This document shows, one piece after another, positions 1 to 11,538 of a stretch of 64,000 bases of DNA (position 1 is the stretch's first letter; each line of letters starts with the position of its first letter). Both the position numbers and the translations under genes were made by a program. The notes below the pieces were generated by a model. The model was not told the origin of the DNA, searched no databases, and worked only from the letters and a program-made list of their open reading frames with translations. The stretch is from Plantago major (taxonomy: Eukaryota > Streptophyta > Magnoliopsida > Lamiales > Plantaginaceae), in assembly GCA_026545765.1 (NCBI GenBank), contig CM048839.1:14880566-14944565 (forward strand), given 5' to 3'.

Positions 1-1
1 C

Positions 2-232
2 AAACGGAGGGTTATAGACGCTGAGCTTACCCGGTCTAAGTCGACTCCAGCGGTTCATATTAGTCCTATCACACCCACCCCGGTGGGGGTGAATAGAAGC
101 AGGACGGTGGCGATAGGGAGGATTGACGAGGATAAGGCGTTCGATTTTAGTGAAGATGAAGTCGGGTTGTTGAGGCGGGATGTGTTTCCGAGGAGCAGGA
201 GCAAGGGGATGTCAAAGTTATCGGAATTCTAG
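2..232 (+). CDS. 3' end of an unidentified plant protein (partial)
   Basis: An open frame enters from the left edge and ends at TAG 230-232, giving 76 C-terminal residues. The piece is basic and Ser/Arg-rich, with an acidic patch (DEDKAFDFSEDE) followed by a basic tail ending MSKLSEF. Codon use is GC-richer than the following spacer, which supports real coding sequence. No domain or transmembrane segment is visible, and I do not recognise the family. The start and any upstream exons lie outside the window. Confidence 0.6.
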   Translation, partial: KRRVIDAELTRSKSTPAVHISPITPTPVGVNRSRTVAIGRIDEDKAFDFSEDEVGLLRRDVFPRSRSKGMSKLSEF

Positions 233-1215
233 CAGGAAGTGTTGAAGGTCTTGTTTGTTTCCGATACTTAGGTGTCCACTAGTCGTGCTACTTTCGTCGG
301 ACGGTTAATTGCACGAAATTAACCCACGGTTTACTTAACTATGTTTGAAATTAGGTACAAATTTCACGCGTGTGTTATCTCAACTTGTGTAAAAGACCCT
401 TTAGTAGTGAAACATCTTACTTTTTCCGAAAGGTCCCAAGGATATTTAGGACTTTTAACTACGGATATGAGGCAATCGTGTGAGTTAGGTGGTAGTTAGG
501 AATTTGTTTTGCAATTAGCTATATTTAGTAGCAGCTTATTTGGTTAGTGTGTAAACTGTAATATAATTGGTTGTTTACATCATGGCATAAGTGTGAGATG
601 GTGAAATAACTCAATAAGTATGTTTTGTGTATGCCAAAATGTTTGTCATTGAAGTACGAATTGGTACTTTTCTCTCTTACATTCCGAGTAAATCGAACGG
701 CCATTTGTACCTCTCATGTTTACACTTTTGACTTTCTTATTAATCGACCATTTTGTTATTCATGTTAACTTACCTATCAGTAGATAACAAAACGTATTAA
801 AAACACCTTTCTTATTCGTTAGCACGGTAGCTAGCACCCAAAGTTTGAATGTATGAAATTTAAACATGATGGGATTTAGCAAAGATTTTGATCATAATTT
901 GCACAATAGATTGGATTCGGAGTGTGTACTTCGATGAAGTGATTTCCACGTAAGAGTAGAAGATATGGTCTGAATGTTTCAATCATCTAAGACTAATTTT
1001 TTTTCACATGATTAGTGGGAACACTTGGGCTATTCTTCTTTGTTGTTGGTTGCGTTTGGTTTAGACGGTTTCGTTTGTTCAGATTCATTCGGTATCTACT
1101 TTTTGTACCATTTGCATTTTTTATAATATTATAGGTTGATACTATATCGGTGTATTATCTTATCTTCTTTCGTTTATAATGATTAGCATTTGACAAATCA
1201 GTATCTATCTATTAT
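233..1215. other. AT-rich 3' flank, no gene seen
   Basis: This stretch follows the stop codon of the left-edge gene and probably starts with its 3' UTR. It is AT-rich, with stops in all frames and no recognisable repeat termini. Confidence 0.5.
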
Positions 1216-1455
1216 TACTATTCCCTCCGTTCCAATAAAAGATTTCTAGGTTGATTTTTTTAGAAATTTTGACCGTAAATTATTCTTAAATTATACGTAA
1301 AAAGTATAAAATAAAGTTATATTAGTAAAATATACTTGATTTATTTTCATAATGTAATTTTATTATATTTTTGTGTCGTGTAATTTGCGAGTAATTTACG
1401 GTCAAAGTTCGAAAAAAAAGTCAACCTAGGAAGCTTTTAATAACCGGAAGTAGTA
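1216..1455. mobile_element. Stowaway-like MITE (about 240 bp)
   Basis: The ends are imperfect inverted repeats. The left end has the CTCCGTTCC-type start followed by TTTCTAGGTTGA and GACCGTAAATT. The right end is the reverse complement (AATTTACGGTC, TCAACCTAGGAAGC, then TAGTA). The TACTA/TAGTA ends fit a TA target site as used by Tc1/mariner elements. There is no coding capacity. The CTCCCTCCGT-like terminus is typical of plant Stowaway MITEs. Confidence 0.75.
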
Positions 1456-1928
1456 ATCCGCAGTCATATTAGAAGAGTTAAGAACACACTCTCTTTGTTT
1501 ATATATGAAAGCATCCTACTGATTGATTACTATATTTAACGAAACTAACTACAAGTTAAATGCAGCATGTAAACTAACTAGTGTCGAATTAGATAGTTGA
1601 TAAGGCATACTATGTAATATAAAAACAAACTAATTATCTTAAATTAAATAAGCTAGTGGCTTATTTTATAAGTTACAATCTAAAATTTAACATATTTATT
1701 TTGAAATGGCCAGACACAAATATTGTCGTGGTTCCTGAGGATACAAAACATCTTGATAGTTTTTAATTAGCTTAACTTGCCGGCATTACAAAATACAAAA
1801 ATTTGCATCTAGTATATGAGGCGGTTGAGACAAATTAACCTGTTCTTGGTATTATATAAAATATGTAACCTGTCCACATAATCCATAGGTTAAAGTTTTC
1901 TTAAATCTTAATTGGAAAGTACTTCATA

Positions 1929-1939
1929 AACACACTTTC

Positions 1940-1972
<33 letters not shown>

Positions 1973-1994
1973 AGAAGAACACACTTTCACTTTT
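1929..1994 (-). mobile_element. Poly(A)-only retroinsertion with 17-bp target-site duplication
   Basis: A run of about 30 T (1942-1971) plus GAGAAG is bracketed by two identical copies of AACACACTTTCACTTTT (1929-1945 and 1978-1994). Read on the minus strand, the insert is CTTCTC followed by poly(A). This is the footprint expected from LINE/SINE machinery inserting a transcript that is almost entirely tail. Confidence 0.6.
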
Positions 1995-3499
1995 AAGTAT
2001 AACGAACCTGCAGAGAAATTCTATGGAAAATAGTTGGAATTTATTTCTACTTTAAAGAAATTGAACATATATAAAATTAAATATTGAAAAAGCGGTGCCG
2101 CCAATAACCCAACTTGATGGCATCGGTCCATGATATGCTAAATTGTCAAGATTTGTCGACCAATTATTTTTAGATTAAATACTCATGTATATAGACATAA
2201 TTTATCCAACAGAGACCTCTGACCAACTTTATAATAATTGGAAAATTAATTTAGGTGACCTAAATCTTTCTATTTACAACAACAACAAAAAACACATCAG
2301 GTTTTATTCAAACGAGAGTAAACATATATTTGGCAAGTTACGAAAAAGATAAACAAAAACGGATCGAACAATAATTGGCTTCATAATATAAACTTTTCAT
2401 CGCGGAATCGGCCTCGATTTCATATGTCTCAACTATGATTTGCCATCACAAAATTTTGAAACAATAAATTTAAACAACATATTAAAATTCAATCTTGTCC
2501 CTTGAAATAAAACAACTTATCTACCGTGAGTCTGTGACTTGAATACTCCAGATTTTAAAAGTCGACGGATTTTAATATTACTATGAATTTCATTGATGTC
2601 GTTATTGACATGTAGAACGGGACTCTAGGTTGTAAGTACCCGTGAACCAACCCCAAAGCGAAATAGGCACAAGGGAAGAGCAATAGATTGGTCCAGCCTA
2701 CAAAAACAAAACAATCCCTGGTTTTTAGTAGTTTCAAAGGTGATCATCCGTTATAGTTATGGTTGTCATTCACCCGGGGTTTTGGTCACCGGCTCCCCTG
2801 TCATCAGGTCTTAGTAATTAGCTCCTATCGATTAGTATTACACCGAAAAAATCCACTACATTCTCATACTGGACAGTAAGGGTCGGAAAAGGGCAATCAA
2901 ATCACTGATTCTGAAAATATAGAAATAAAAAAAATCTACGATCGGACTACCAAAATATAATAGTTTTATTGTGAATCTTGTAGATAAAGCTATTAAATAA
3001 TTAGACGGTCTAGTCTACAATTTAAAAGATGCAGTACTAGGACCAAGACCCATCAGCCTCAAATTAGTTCAAGTTGAAACAAACAATTTTAAGTAGGCTT
3101 CCAATTTTTTTTTATTAATCGAATTAACATGCTCGACACAAGAAACATAAAGTTCAGAAAAAGACATTATATAAACATGAAAGACGCCATTGTAGCATGA
3201 CATACCTAACATTTTACGATCAATATCCAATAGTCAACATTCAAATAGATCTTTAATAAATAGGAAGGACCGATAACATCAGTGAACATCCAATGATATC
3301 ACTGTAGACGCTAAAAAATCTACAATCAAATTAGGGTTAGAGATTGGGGGCACCGACAACCTGTAAGGTAACAATAGCGAACAGAGACGTGAGATTCCGA
3401 TGTGACACCGGTGTGGTGCGACCGAAGGGACTCCGACGTTCAAGTTAGATGACTGATAGAAGGAGTAATTAAATGAAAAAGATAGATAGGGGGAGATGT
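1995..3499. other. AT-rich intergenic DNA, no gene supported
   Basis: Only short chance ORFs without family resemblance are present. No repeat termini were identified. Confidence 0.4.
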
Positions 3500-4652
3500 T
3501 GGCAAGCGTCAACTTATCCTATTGGTTGAGTCGGTTCGGCAACGTAGCGGACGAACACCAGCAACGGGCTAGCTGACCTTACGGGGAGGAGCTAGCTGGA
3601 TGTTGTCTGACAGAGATGGATGGTGATGGATGATGGACGATGATAGATGACGGCTGATATTGATTAGAGAGTTTGAGAGAGATAGATGCGTGAGAGATTA
3701 ATTGCTAGGGTTTGTTCTCGTCACAATGCCCTCCTCTTCTCTTTTTCACCTTCCTTCCTTTATAGCCTTCCTAACCCTTAGAATCCATACCCACCTTCCC
3801 TCTATTTCGGGTGAAGAGTCTTTACTGGGTTGGACTATGTCCACTCGGTTGCCAAGTGACTTGACTGAATCAGTCAGGTAGTGCTAGTTAGTTAATTTGT
3901 TAGACTGACATGGTCAATCATGCAAGGTGAGGTGGCTAGATTGTCGACCACTTGGATGGCTGGCCAGGCTAGATGAGCTAGCTAGCTTACCAACCGGTTG
4001 GAGGACTGGCAAGATGTGTTAGCCTAGTGCTGACTGACGGAGTCAGCCATGCGGGGTGTGTTAGCCAGCTTGTTGAGCACATGGTGGATGACAAGGTCAG
4101 GCGAGCTAGTTGGCTTGCCAACCAACTGGAGGTTGGTGAGGCCGAGTGGATCAGGCAACGTGTGGGTTGCTTGGTTGGATGGATCACTCAACTAGGTGGA
4201 GTTGATGGCTGACTTGCTAAGTCCAACTTGCTTATTAATGGACCTTGGATTGGGCTGTAGCCTTGTTGGGACAGTTTGTCAGTCTAATTGACAAGAGCAA
4301 ATTCTGGCCAATACAGTTTGTCCCCCACTCTTCGAGTTGAGTGTCTCGAGTCGGAGAGTAGAAGTTCTATGCCCAATAGAGCGACGTACGCTGAGTCGCA
4401 GGCGTATGCTATTATGCTCCTTCAAAGGCACCGATTATCTAGTAAGTGCACCAGAATAGATTGTTATCTCATTGATAAGGAGATGGATTAGTTAGAAAGA
4501 TGGACTTCACTCGTAGTGATCGTGTTGTTAGTTTGGCAAAGCAAATCGTCGACTTTGCAAGGCAGAAGCTTACCGCCAGACGCTCACGGTTGGAGAGAGC
4601 CAATCTAGTATGACAGATGTCTGCAGACGGGAATTTTCATGATGGACAGTTT

Positions 4653-5380
4653 AATCTAGCAAGATGGAAACTTGCTGACAGAAAATTTTATATGGGCAAT
4701 TTAGTTTAGCAAGATGGAAATTTGCTAACAGAAAATTTCGAAGTGGGCGACTTAGTTCGTCTAGCAAGATGGAAACTTGCTGACAGAAAATTTCAAGGTG
4801 GACAACTTAGTCCCTGGAAACTTGCTGACAGAAAATTTCAAGGTGGACAACTTAGTCCGTCTAGCAAGGTGGAAACTTGCTGACATAAAATTTCAAGGTG
4901 TACAACTTAGTCCGTCTAGCAAGATGGAAACTTGCTGACAGAAAATTTCGATATGGGCAATTTAGTCCGTCTAGCAAGATGGAAACTTGCTGACATAAAA
5001 TTTCAAGGTGGACAACTTAGTCCGTCTAGCAAGATGGAAACTTGCTGACATAAAATTTCAAGGTGGGCAGCTTGGTCCGTCTAGCAAGATGGAAACTTGC
5101 TGACAGAAAATTTCAAGGTGGACAACTTAGTCCGTCTAGCAAGGTGGAAACTTGCTGACAGAAAATTTCAAGGTGGACAACTTAGTCCGTCTAGCAAGAT
5201 GGAAACTTGCTGACAGAAAATTTCGATATGGGCAACTTAGTCCGTCTAGCAAGATGGAAACTTGCTGACATAAAATTTCAAGGTGGACAACTTAGTCCGT
5301 CTAGCAAGATGGAAACTTGCTGACATAAAATTTCAAGGTGGACATCTTGGTCTACCTAGCAAGATGAAAACTTGCTGACA
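4653..5380. repeat. 55-bp minisatellite, about 13 copies
   Basis: The unit contains TCCGTCTAGCAAGATGG, AAACTTGCTGACA, AAAATTTCAAGG and TGGACAACTTAG. TCCGT recurs at 4856, 4911, 4966, 5021, 5076, 5131 and onward, an exact 55-bp spacing. Copies differ at a few sites (ACAGAAAA or ACATAAAA; AAGGTGGAC or ATATGGGC). The copy near 4812 has an internal deletion. Confidence 0.95.
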
Positions 5381-5395
5381 TAAATAAGACGACTC

Positions 5396-5537
5396 GCCCG
5401 AAATAGTGAATAACTTGCCCAAATTAATGTTTTCCTTGCCCGAAATGGGGGTTGATTTGCCCGAAATGAGTTGGCTTGCCCGAAGTGAAGGTCGCCTTGC
5501 CCGAAAGTGGACGGCTTGCCCGGATTTGAGTGCTCTT
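5396..5537. repeat. Irregular 19-21-bp tandem repeat (GCCCGAAATG...CTT), 7 copies
   Basis: It directly follows the 55-bp array. GCCCGAAAT or GCCCAAATT recurs every 19-21 bp and each unit ends in CTT or TTT. On the minus strand most units keep frame, giving a 7-residue periodicity in an ORF with no recognisable family. Confidence 0.85.
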
Positions 5538-7310
5538 TGACTTTTAATATATTTCTGTTATTTAATTTTGGGGTTAAAACCCTAAAGATTTGAAGTTGTG
5601 TCTCAATATCCCAACACAATCCATACTTCCAGTTTACATATCGGTTCACACAAACATCGATACCAGTTCCATTTCTTCCGCCATTTGCACTGTTAGAAAT
5701 CTGAGATCGATCTTCTTCATTCTTCTTCGCCTTCATTCACACATACCCATCTTCTTCACCCTTTTTTCTCCACGCAGGCTCACCTCTTCCTTTCGACTCC
5801 AAGAACAAAAATCCACCAAATCCGATTCGAGCTTTCATGGTGGATCTCAGTGAAGGCGGTGAATTCCGGTGGCATAGTGAGGGATAGTAGGAGCGGAGCA
5901 AGGTGGAAGAGGGAGAGTACGGCTTGGAGGGAGGCATAGCTAGGCGGCGAGATCTGAAGGTCGAGAGGGTGAGCGGAGCAGGTGGCCGGAATTGTTGTTT
6001 TCCGGTACGTGGAGGTGAGCTCCATTTCTGATTTCCTTCCCCTTCTTTTATTTTTTATTTTTTCTTTTTCAAATCCGGTTCCGATTTCGCATTCACACGG
6101 ATTTCGTGTCCGTGCTCGTACCATATACAGAGTGAAACAAGATGAATTTATGTTGCTATTTTGGGTCTTGGTAGGAGCAGTTTTGCTCTTTTCTTGATTT
6201 GCCCCTTTTGAACTAGGAGCAGTATTTGTGTACTGGCTCATGTTTGTTTCTCCTTGTTTCTTCTTCGAAAAGCTTGAACTTGTGTATCTATATCTTCTTA
6301 TTCTTCTGGTAGATATATATCAATATGTTTTGCGGATTTTGTGACTTTCTGTCTGCCTCTTGATTTATGTCGAAAGTATGTTGGCTCTGAGTTTCTGGTT
6401 GATGATGATTTCTGAATGAACAACCGACCCCTGTTTTGAAATATTGTATTATACGCCTGAGTGTTGTGTGCTCAAAAATGTTGTGTGTATCAGAAGACGG
6501 GATTTCCATTTCTACAAGTTAAAAAGGAAATGAACAGGCTGTTATCTTTATCTGCCATTTGTGGGACTTCTTTTCCTTTTATGTTTGGAAGTCGTGTAGG
6601 AAAATAAGTTTCGCAAGTTTCGTTGTAAGGCTCTTTGTCATGGCTAGCCATGTATGCATGAAGTTTTATGCAGTTCAATATCGAACATGAAATACTCATA
6701 AGAGTCTTCATTTTCTTTTGCGTAACTCGATTTCTAGATTATGTAGGGACATAGTGGGATTTCGACTAGGAGTAGCTCGGCTAGTAGAGAAGTGGCGCTA
6801 TCGTTTTGCTTGGAGCTTGATAGAGCATTGTAGACCCACTTAGGTCGGTTTTAAGTCGTTTTATCTTTCTTGAAGATCGTATAGACCTTTTTGTTTCGTA
6901 CTGTTGTAGGGTAGACATATGTATTCTTCTTTTTGTATGAACCAGTACCCGGTGATGTTAATTAGATATATAAATTTTGTAACGTCGCACCATTTTTGCG
7001 AAATGAACATGTTTATGGATATTTTAGTCCTGGAAATATTGATGTTGTAATGCTTTGTTTGTAAATATGTGGATGGATTGTCGTAGAGCTAGCTAGGTTG
7101 ATAGCTTTCTTGGCATGTATATTGATGATGTTGGACTGGATTTCGTCGATGGATAATGTGTTTTGCATGCTAGGGATCAATTCTAGCTGGAAGTGTGCTG
7201 ATTGAGGTATGTCGCGTCTGTCGGCTTGTATTTTTTATGTTACGCCGAGTTGATGCTTTTCATGGATTTTTGGGTGAGGCTGTCTTGTTTGAACTTGACA
7301 CAGGTGGATC

Positions 7311-7868
7311 ATGGAAGGGCACCCGAGCAAGTTGATTGTGTATTCTCGGTCGACTGGGGTTGACGGCCAGGACTTACATGGCGGGTCTTTGTCCGCTATG
7401 GGTCAGCCTGCTGGCATCCTATCCGGTGACGTGGCCTCAGTTCTTAGTGAGGCGAACTTATCACACATGAGGGATCTCTATGGGATCCCAGAGAGTCCTG
7501 GGTCTCGACTCCCCTTGGCGGGCCACCAGGCAGATTGGGACATCCCGGGGATGGTCTGCTTGTATGAAGTTGCCTTCAAGATAGGGCTCAGACTCCCACT
7601 CCCCAAGTTTGTGGCTGACGTACTTAGCTATCTCCAGGTTGCACCTGGTCAACTGATGCCCAATGCTTGGCGGGTTATTCTTGGAATACAGGTGCTGAGT
7701 GAGGTCATGAATGTTCAGATGTCTGTCGACACCTTCTGCCACTTTTACACAGTGAAGGAAGTCTCATCGGATAAAGGTCGGGTTCAGACCAACTCGAGGC
7801 AGTGTCGACATTTCGATGCAGTAACGCGTCCGATAAGTCAACTTGGAAGGAAAGGTATTTCCTGGTGA
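7311..7868 (+). pseudogene. Gag-like ORF of a gypsy-type element (PF04195-like), degenerate
   Basis: The 185-residue ORF starts at ATG 7311 just after a CAG acceptor-like site. Residues 80-135 contain VCLYEVAFKIGLRLPLPKF and APGQLMPNAWRVI. This matches the pattern of the 'putative gypsy type transposon' domain, in which a hydrophobic LPLPKFV..VL.Y segment is followed by a P(N/Q)xWR motif. Near 7790 homology appears to continue in another frame (TWKERYFLVSSEHVFE) to a stop at 7903-7905, so a frameshift cut the ORF. It is a transposon relic, not a host gene. Confidence 0.6.
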
Positions 7869-7905
7869 GCAGTGAGCACGTGTTTGAGCCAGTTAAAAAT
7901 CACGG

Positions 7906-8295
7906 GTGAAAAATTTTCTTCTCTTGCCCGTTAGTAGTTTTATACCTTCCCCTTCTCCCTAATAAAGATATAAAAAAAAAAGATTAAAAAAATCAGATAT
8001 TTATAAATGATATAATGTAGAAAGATATGTAAGGTTTAATTAAAACTTACTGTTTCAAATCATCATTTGTGGAGATGATGAAATTGTTGTACTTATATTT
8101 ACTCAAGTCCTATTCTTTGAAACCCAATGGTTTTAAATTTTGGAACAGTTTGTGAAGACCGGTTAACATATAATAGATGCAGCGAACATATTAATGGTTA
8201 AAGTCTTGTTTGGCCTCACGAGTAAAAAGCAAGTAACATTACCCCCATCAAATTGATATTTTCGGGTACCATATTCACATTAGCATTTGAAATTC
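7906..8295. other. AT-rich spacer, no gene seen
   Basis: No ORF or repeat terminus was recognised between the gag-like relic and the first duplicated MITE flank. Confidence 0.4.
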
Positions 8296-8770
8296 TGTTA
8301 AGACATTTCTGTCGTATATCGTCTGCCATAGAACTATTTTTATACACATCATTCTTCCTAATTTATTCTCAAAATAATATTTTAGAGAACATCAGACCCG
8401 ATTGGTCATATAAAGAACAATTTGGTGCATAATTGGATTTGTTAAAATACCCAAAAAAGTAACTAAAACCAATTTGATGTTGATTTACAAGATGATTGTG
8501 TTGGAGTTGTTTCAGCCATTTTAGAATTGGACTTATTTATATGTTGCCATTTTAGAATAAGTAAAACTTAATTTCCAATAATCTATTAAATATTTTAACA
8601 TGGACTTTTCTACGGTCAAGTAGGCTTTCGCCCTGCCTGACAACAAACAATTGATTTTGCACCATTAGGTTTTTCATCTAACGGTCCATATCAAATCGCC
8701 AAAGGCGACCAGACGATCGCCTGTGATCGTCTTCTCGCCTTATGAATATTTAAATTAAAAAATACACTAT
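8296..8770. repeat. Direct repeat copy 1 (matches about 9,530-9,990)
   Basis: About 470 bp, including the 5' flank of the MITE at 8602, recurs at about 9,530-9,990 with roughly 90% identity by eye. Shared landmarks are AGACCCGATTGGTCATATAA, CAATTTGATGTT and TTATATGTTG. The shared flank shows that the two MITE copies descend from one insertion that was later duplicated. Confidence 0.85.
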
Positions 8771-8805
8771 TAATCAACATACCTTGCCTGACCGTAGAAG
8801 AGCCC
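8602..8805. mobile_element. MULE-type MITE, 204 bp, 9-bp TSD
   Basis: The ends are inverted repeats of about 24 bp (left GGACTTTTCTACGGTCA, right TGACCGTAGAAGAGCCC). Flanking 9-bp direct repeats TTTTAACAT lie at 8593-8601 and 8806-8814. A 9-bp duplication is characteristic of Mutator-like transposons. There is no coding sequence. Confidence 0.85.
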
Positions 8806-9029
8806 TTTTAACATTAGCTTATTAACCTATCTTAGTCAATCTTCTTACTTCTTCTTTTTATGATACTCATTACTAGTTGTCATTGGTTAGGATATAGTAT
8901 AGATGGTTCTGATTTATTGCCAATTAGACTTGTCTTTTTATTTGATCATCAAATCAGAAGATTTGTAGAGTGTTTGCAGTGATATTAGTTCTAATTTCTT
9001 TTTACTTTTATTTCATATTATATTTTAAT

Positions 9030-9481
9030 TTGCTGCCTATAAATATTCATCCATTTTCACCCTCCACTCCAGTTCTACTATCTCAGCCTTTTACTCTACT
9101 CCTTTTAATCTGTTCCTTTTAATCTGCTCCTTCACATCTCATCTGATTTCTTACCGTTATGGATGGAAACAGACTTCATCCAATTACAATTTCTCTATTC
9201 TAAATTATAATGTTCGAAATGAACATTATCATAATGGTTTTGCTCAACATAATGGGTCGTGCCAACCTGTCTCTTTCATTCCAATTACTAAAGCTTATAT
9301 CTACGTTGTTACTACGCCAGCAAATTTAAATATTGGTTCTAGTTTTGGTCTTCAGTTACCCTGTTTGGATATTTTAACAAATCAGAAACATCAAGATATT
9401 GATCTATACATGACCAACCATGTCCGTTCAACTCTAAAAAGATATTTCAAAATAAAGTTACGCCAAATCAGGTTTATGTAA
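9030..9481 (+). other. Open reading stretch of about 150 codons between the direct repeats, unidentified
   Basis: A frame without stops runs from about 9030 to TAA 9479-9481, long for DNA this AT-rich. A TATAAATA box-like sequence sits near 9040 and an ATG (9160) lies in another frame. The translated stretch is rich in N, Y, S and H (SSNYNFSILNYNVRNEHYHN) and matches no family I can name. It may be a gene or transposon ORF1 fragment, or chance. Confidence 0.25.
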
Positions 9482-9825
9482 ATGGTTTTATGTCTATAGA
9501 AGTAATAACGGTTTCAAGACATTCAATGAAATCTGCCGTATATCGTTTGCCATAAAACCATTTTGATATACTCATTCTTCCTAATTTCTTCTCAAAATAA
9601 TATTTTAGAGAACACCAGACCCGATTGGTCATATAAAGAACAATTTGGTACATATTTTGGATTTGTTAAAATACCCAAAAAGGTAACTAAAACCAATTTG
9701 ATGTTAATTTACTGAATGATTGTGTTGGAGTTGTTTCGACCATTTTAGAATTGGACTTATTTATATGTTGTCATTTTAGAGCAAGTAAAACTTAATTCCC
9801 AACAATCTATTACATATTTTAACAT

Positions 9826-10767
9826 GGACTTTTCTACGGTCAGGCAGGCTTTTTCCTTGCCTGACAACAAACAATTGATTATGCACCATTAGCTTTTTTT
9901 TATCTAACTGTCCATATCAAATCGCCAAAGGTGACTAGACTACACAAATCTTCATCTCGCCTTATGAATATTTAAATTAAAAAAATACACTAATAACAGT
10001 ATAATTTTTACACAACTACTAGCTAACAGTACATTGGCTGGAAAGTTACTACAATAAATTTGCTATTGACTGAAAAGTTACTACAGTAAATTTGCTATTG
10101 ACTGAAGTATTAACTATTGATAGAATAGCCAATAGTACGTACTATTACCCAAACTTAACTTAAATTCTTTCCTATTATTGCATTTTATGTTAAATCGTAC
10201 AGATGATTGCTAAAATGTTTATTACCCATGTTTTTTTATTAATTGTAAAATATTTATTGATGTGTAGTACCGCTTGATATCACCGTCCAAATTGATGAAA
10301 TACTACGCAACCAGCTTTCATCTAATGCAAACTCAGCGAAAATATATAAGGTGGATCAGCGTTTACGCAAAGTGAATGAAAATGTGTATGAACCCTTAGT
10401 CTCTATTGGTCCAATTCACCATGGAAAGGACCATCTGAATGATATGGAGGCGCACAAGCTACTGTATCTACAACAACTCTTACAAAGAAGAAAAGAATCA
10501 TGCGTCGACAGATATGTGTGCGAGCTGATCAAGATGGAAGAAATTGCGCGGAAAAGTTACTCAAACTCGATTGAAATCCCTGATGATAGGGATAAGTTTG
10601 TCAAAATGTTGTTGTTGGATGGAATGTTCGTTATAGAGTTGTTACGTAAGTGTCATTCTGAAAAAATTGAGGGACAAAAATGACTTTATCTTCCAATCTG
10701 TTAAAGTAGGATACGCATTAAGAACTGACTATTAATCAAAATACCCTGCATGGCCGTAGAAGATCCC
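9826..10767. mobile_element. MULE-type element carrying a gene fragment (Pack-MULE-like)
   Basis: This is the same family as the MITE at 8602. The left terminus GGACTTTTCTACGGTCAGG (9826) pairs with the right terminus ending CCGTAGAAGATCCC (10767), and TTTTAACAT flanks both sides (9817-9825, 10768-10776). Relative to its sister the interior is interrupted at 9992/10728: a 735-bp segment (9993-10727) lies between two ACTA copies and contains a DUF247 coding fragment. The two outer 9-bp repeats could partly be inherited from the duplicated locus. Confidence 0.7.
10276..10683 (+). pseudogene. DUF247 (UPF0481) gene fragment, N-terminal third
   Basis: The reading frame from about 10276 contains QRLRKVNENVYEPLVSIGPI, then HHGKDHLNDMEAHKLLYL, and later DKFVKMLLLDGMFVIELLRK. 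These are hallmarks of the start of plant DUF247 proteins, usually 400-500 residues with a C-terminal membrane anchor. Only about 135 residues remain before TGA 10681-10683. No in-frame ATG precedes the homology; the frame is closed upstream by TGA. It lies within the 735-bp segment inserted in a MULE-type MITE, so it looks captured rather than decayed in place. No function is expected. Confidence 0.75.
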
Positions 10768-11064
10768 TTTTAACATTGGCTCACCAGTCCACACACAGAG
10801 GAGATGTCGCAAGAAACAAGTAGCCATAAGTACATACATTAAAGGCAAAAAGAAGAAGATGTACAGAGGCAGCGGCGGAGAGTTAAGGATCGTCTCTGGT
10901 ACAGGCGAAAAGAAGAAGAAGCAGAGAAGAGAGCTTGTTTTGAGCATAAAAATCTTGGCAAATCTTTAATTATACCTCACCAAATATGGCTCTTTTCCAT
11001 CTTTCCGGTTATATAGAAAAAGAGAAGGAAAGAAATCTCCAACCAACTCAATCAATCTTCAACC

Positions 11065-11364
11065 ATGTCTATCAATCTCTCCTCCCTCTCCCTCTCCCCT
11101 TCCTGGCGGTCCGTCCTTATATTTTCAAGGGAACCCAAAAAGAAGTCGGAAGCGTACGTGAAGAAGAAAATTTACGACTACATCAACGAAAAGGAGAAGT
11201 CGTTCCAAGCGTCAGTCGGCCGTAAAGCTATCATTGACCATGTCAAAAAAATTTGCCAACCAATGCAAGTTAAAACTATACCGAATGAATTGGAGAAGGA
11301 CAAGAAATATAAAGGAAAACTATGTCATTGCTTAGTATATCTTGTACTCTACATAATAAATTGA
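11065..11364 (+). CDS. Hypothetical 99-aa ORF, unrecognised
   Basis: From ATG 11065 the frame encodes a Lys-rich peptide with EPKKKSEAYVKKKIYDYINE and KAIIDHVKKICQP, which would form charged helices. It resembles no family I know. A 30-bp segment near its end (11306-11335) is repeated at 11379-11408. Because it sits between MULE fragments it may be another captured exon; alternatively it is chance. Confidence 0.2.
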   Translation: MSINLSSLSLSPSWRSVLIFSREPKKKSEAYVKKKIYDYINEKEKSFQASVGRKAIIDHVKKICQPMQVKTIPNELEKDKKYKGKLCHCLVYLVLYIIN

Positions 11365-11399
11365 TATCCAGATCTTATTAAATATAAAGGAAAGCTATC

Positions 11400-11538
11400 T
11401 CATTCCTTAGGTTTTTTTTATCTAACGGTTCATATTAAATCGCCAAAGGCGCCTGTGATCGTCTTCTCGCTTTATGAATATTTAAATTAAAAAAATACAC
11501 TATTAATCAAAATACCCTGCCTGGCTGTAGAAGAGCTC
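11400..11538. mobile_element. 5'-truncated third copy of the MULE-type MITE
   Basis: The segment matches the right two-thirds of the MITE at 8602 (TCTAACGGT, CAAATCGCCAAAGGCG-like block, TTATGAATATTTAAATTAAA). It ends CTGTAGAAGAGCTC, followed by TTTTAACAT at 11539-11547. Its 3' flank to about 11,610 also matches that of copy 1 (8806-8868). The left terminus is missing. Confidence 0.75.

Larger units (their letters stand above)
3500..7905 (+). mobile_element. Decayed Ty3/Gypsy-type retroelement remnant (approximate limits)
   Basis: This GC-richer block contrasts with its AT-rich flanks. It holds two tandem arrays, a pyrimidine-rich leader with an intron-like stretch (GT-rich donor near 6008, CAG acceptor near 7302), and a gag-like ORF with a PF04195-like core. 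Arrays of this kind beside gag are common in plant TAT-lineage and large non-autonomous gypsy elements. I found no LTR pair, protease, reverse transcriptase or integrase, so this is a fragment and its limits are inferred. Confidence 0.5.

Noticed and set aside
4653-5380. Possible CRISPR-like array
   Set aside because: The whole 55-bp unit is conserved with no variable spacers, and the genome is a plant's.
5590-6241. Overlapping ORFs on both strands (87, 153 and 71 aa)
   Set aside because: Pyrimidine-rich, leader-like sequence with no domain; probably retroelement leader or chance.
9993-10727. Helitron insertion as the source of the DUF247 fragment
   Set aside because: No TC start or CTRR end, and an ACTA duplication flanks it, which Helitrons do not make.
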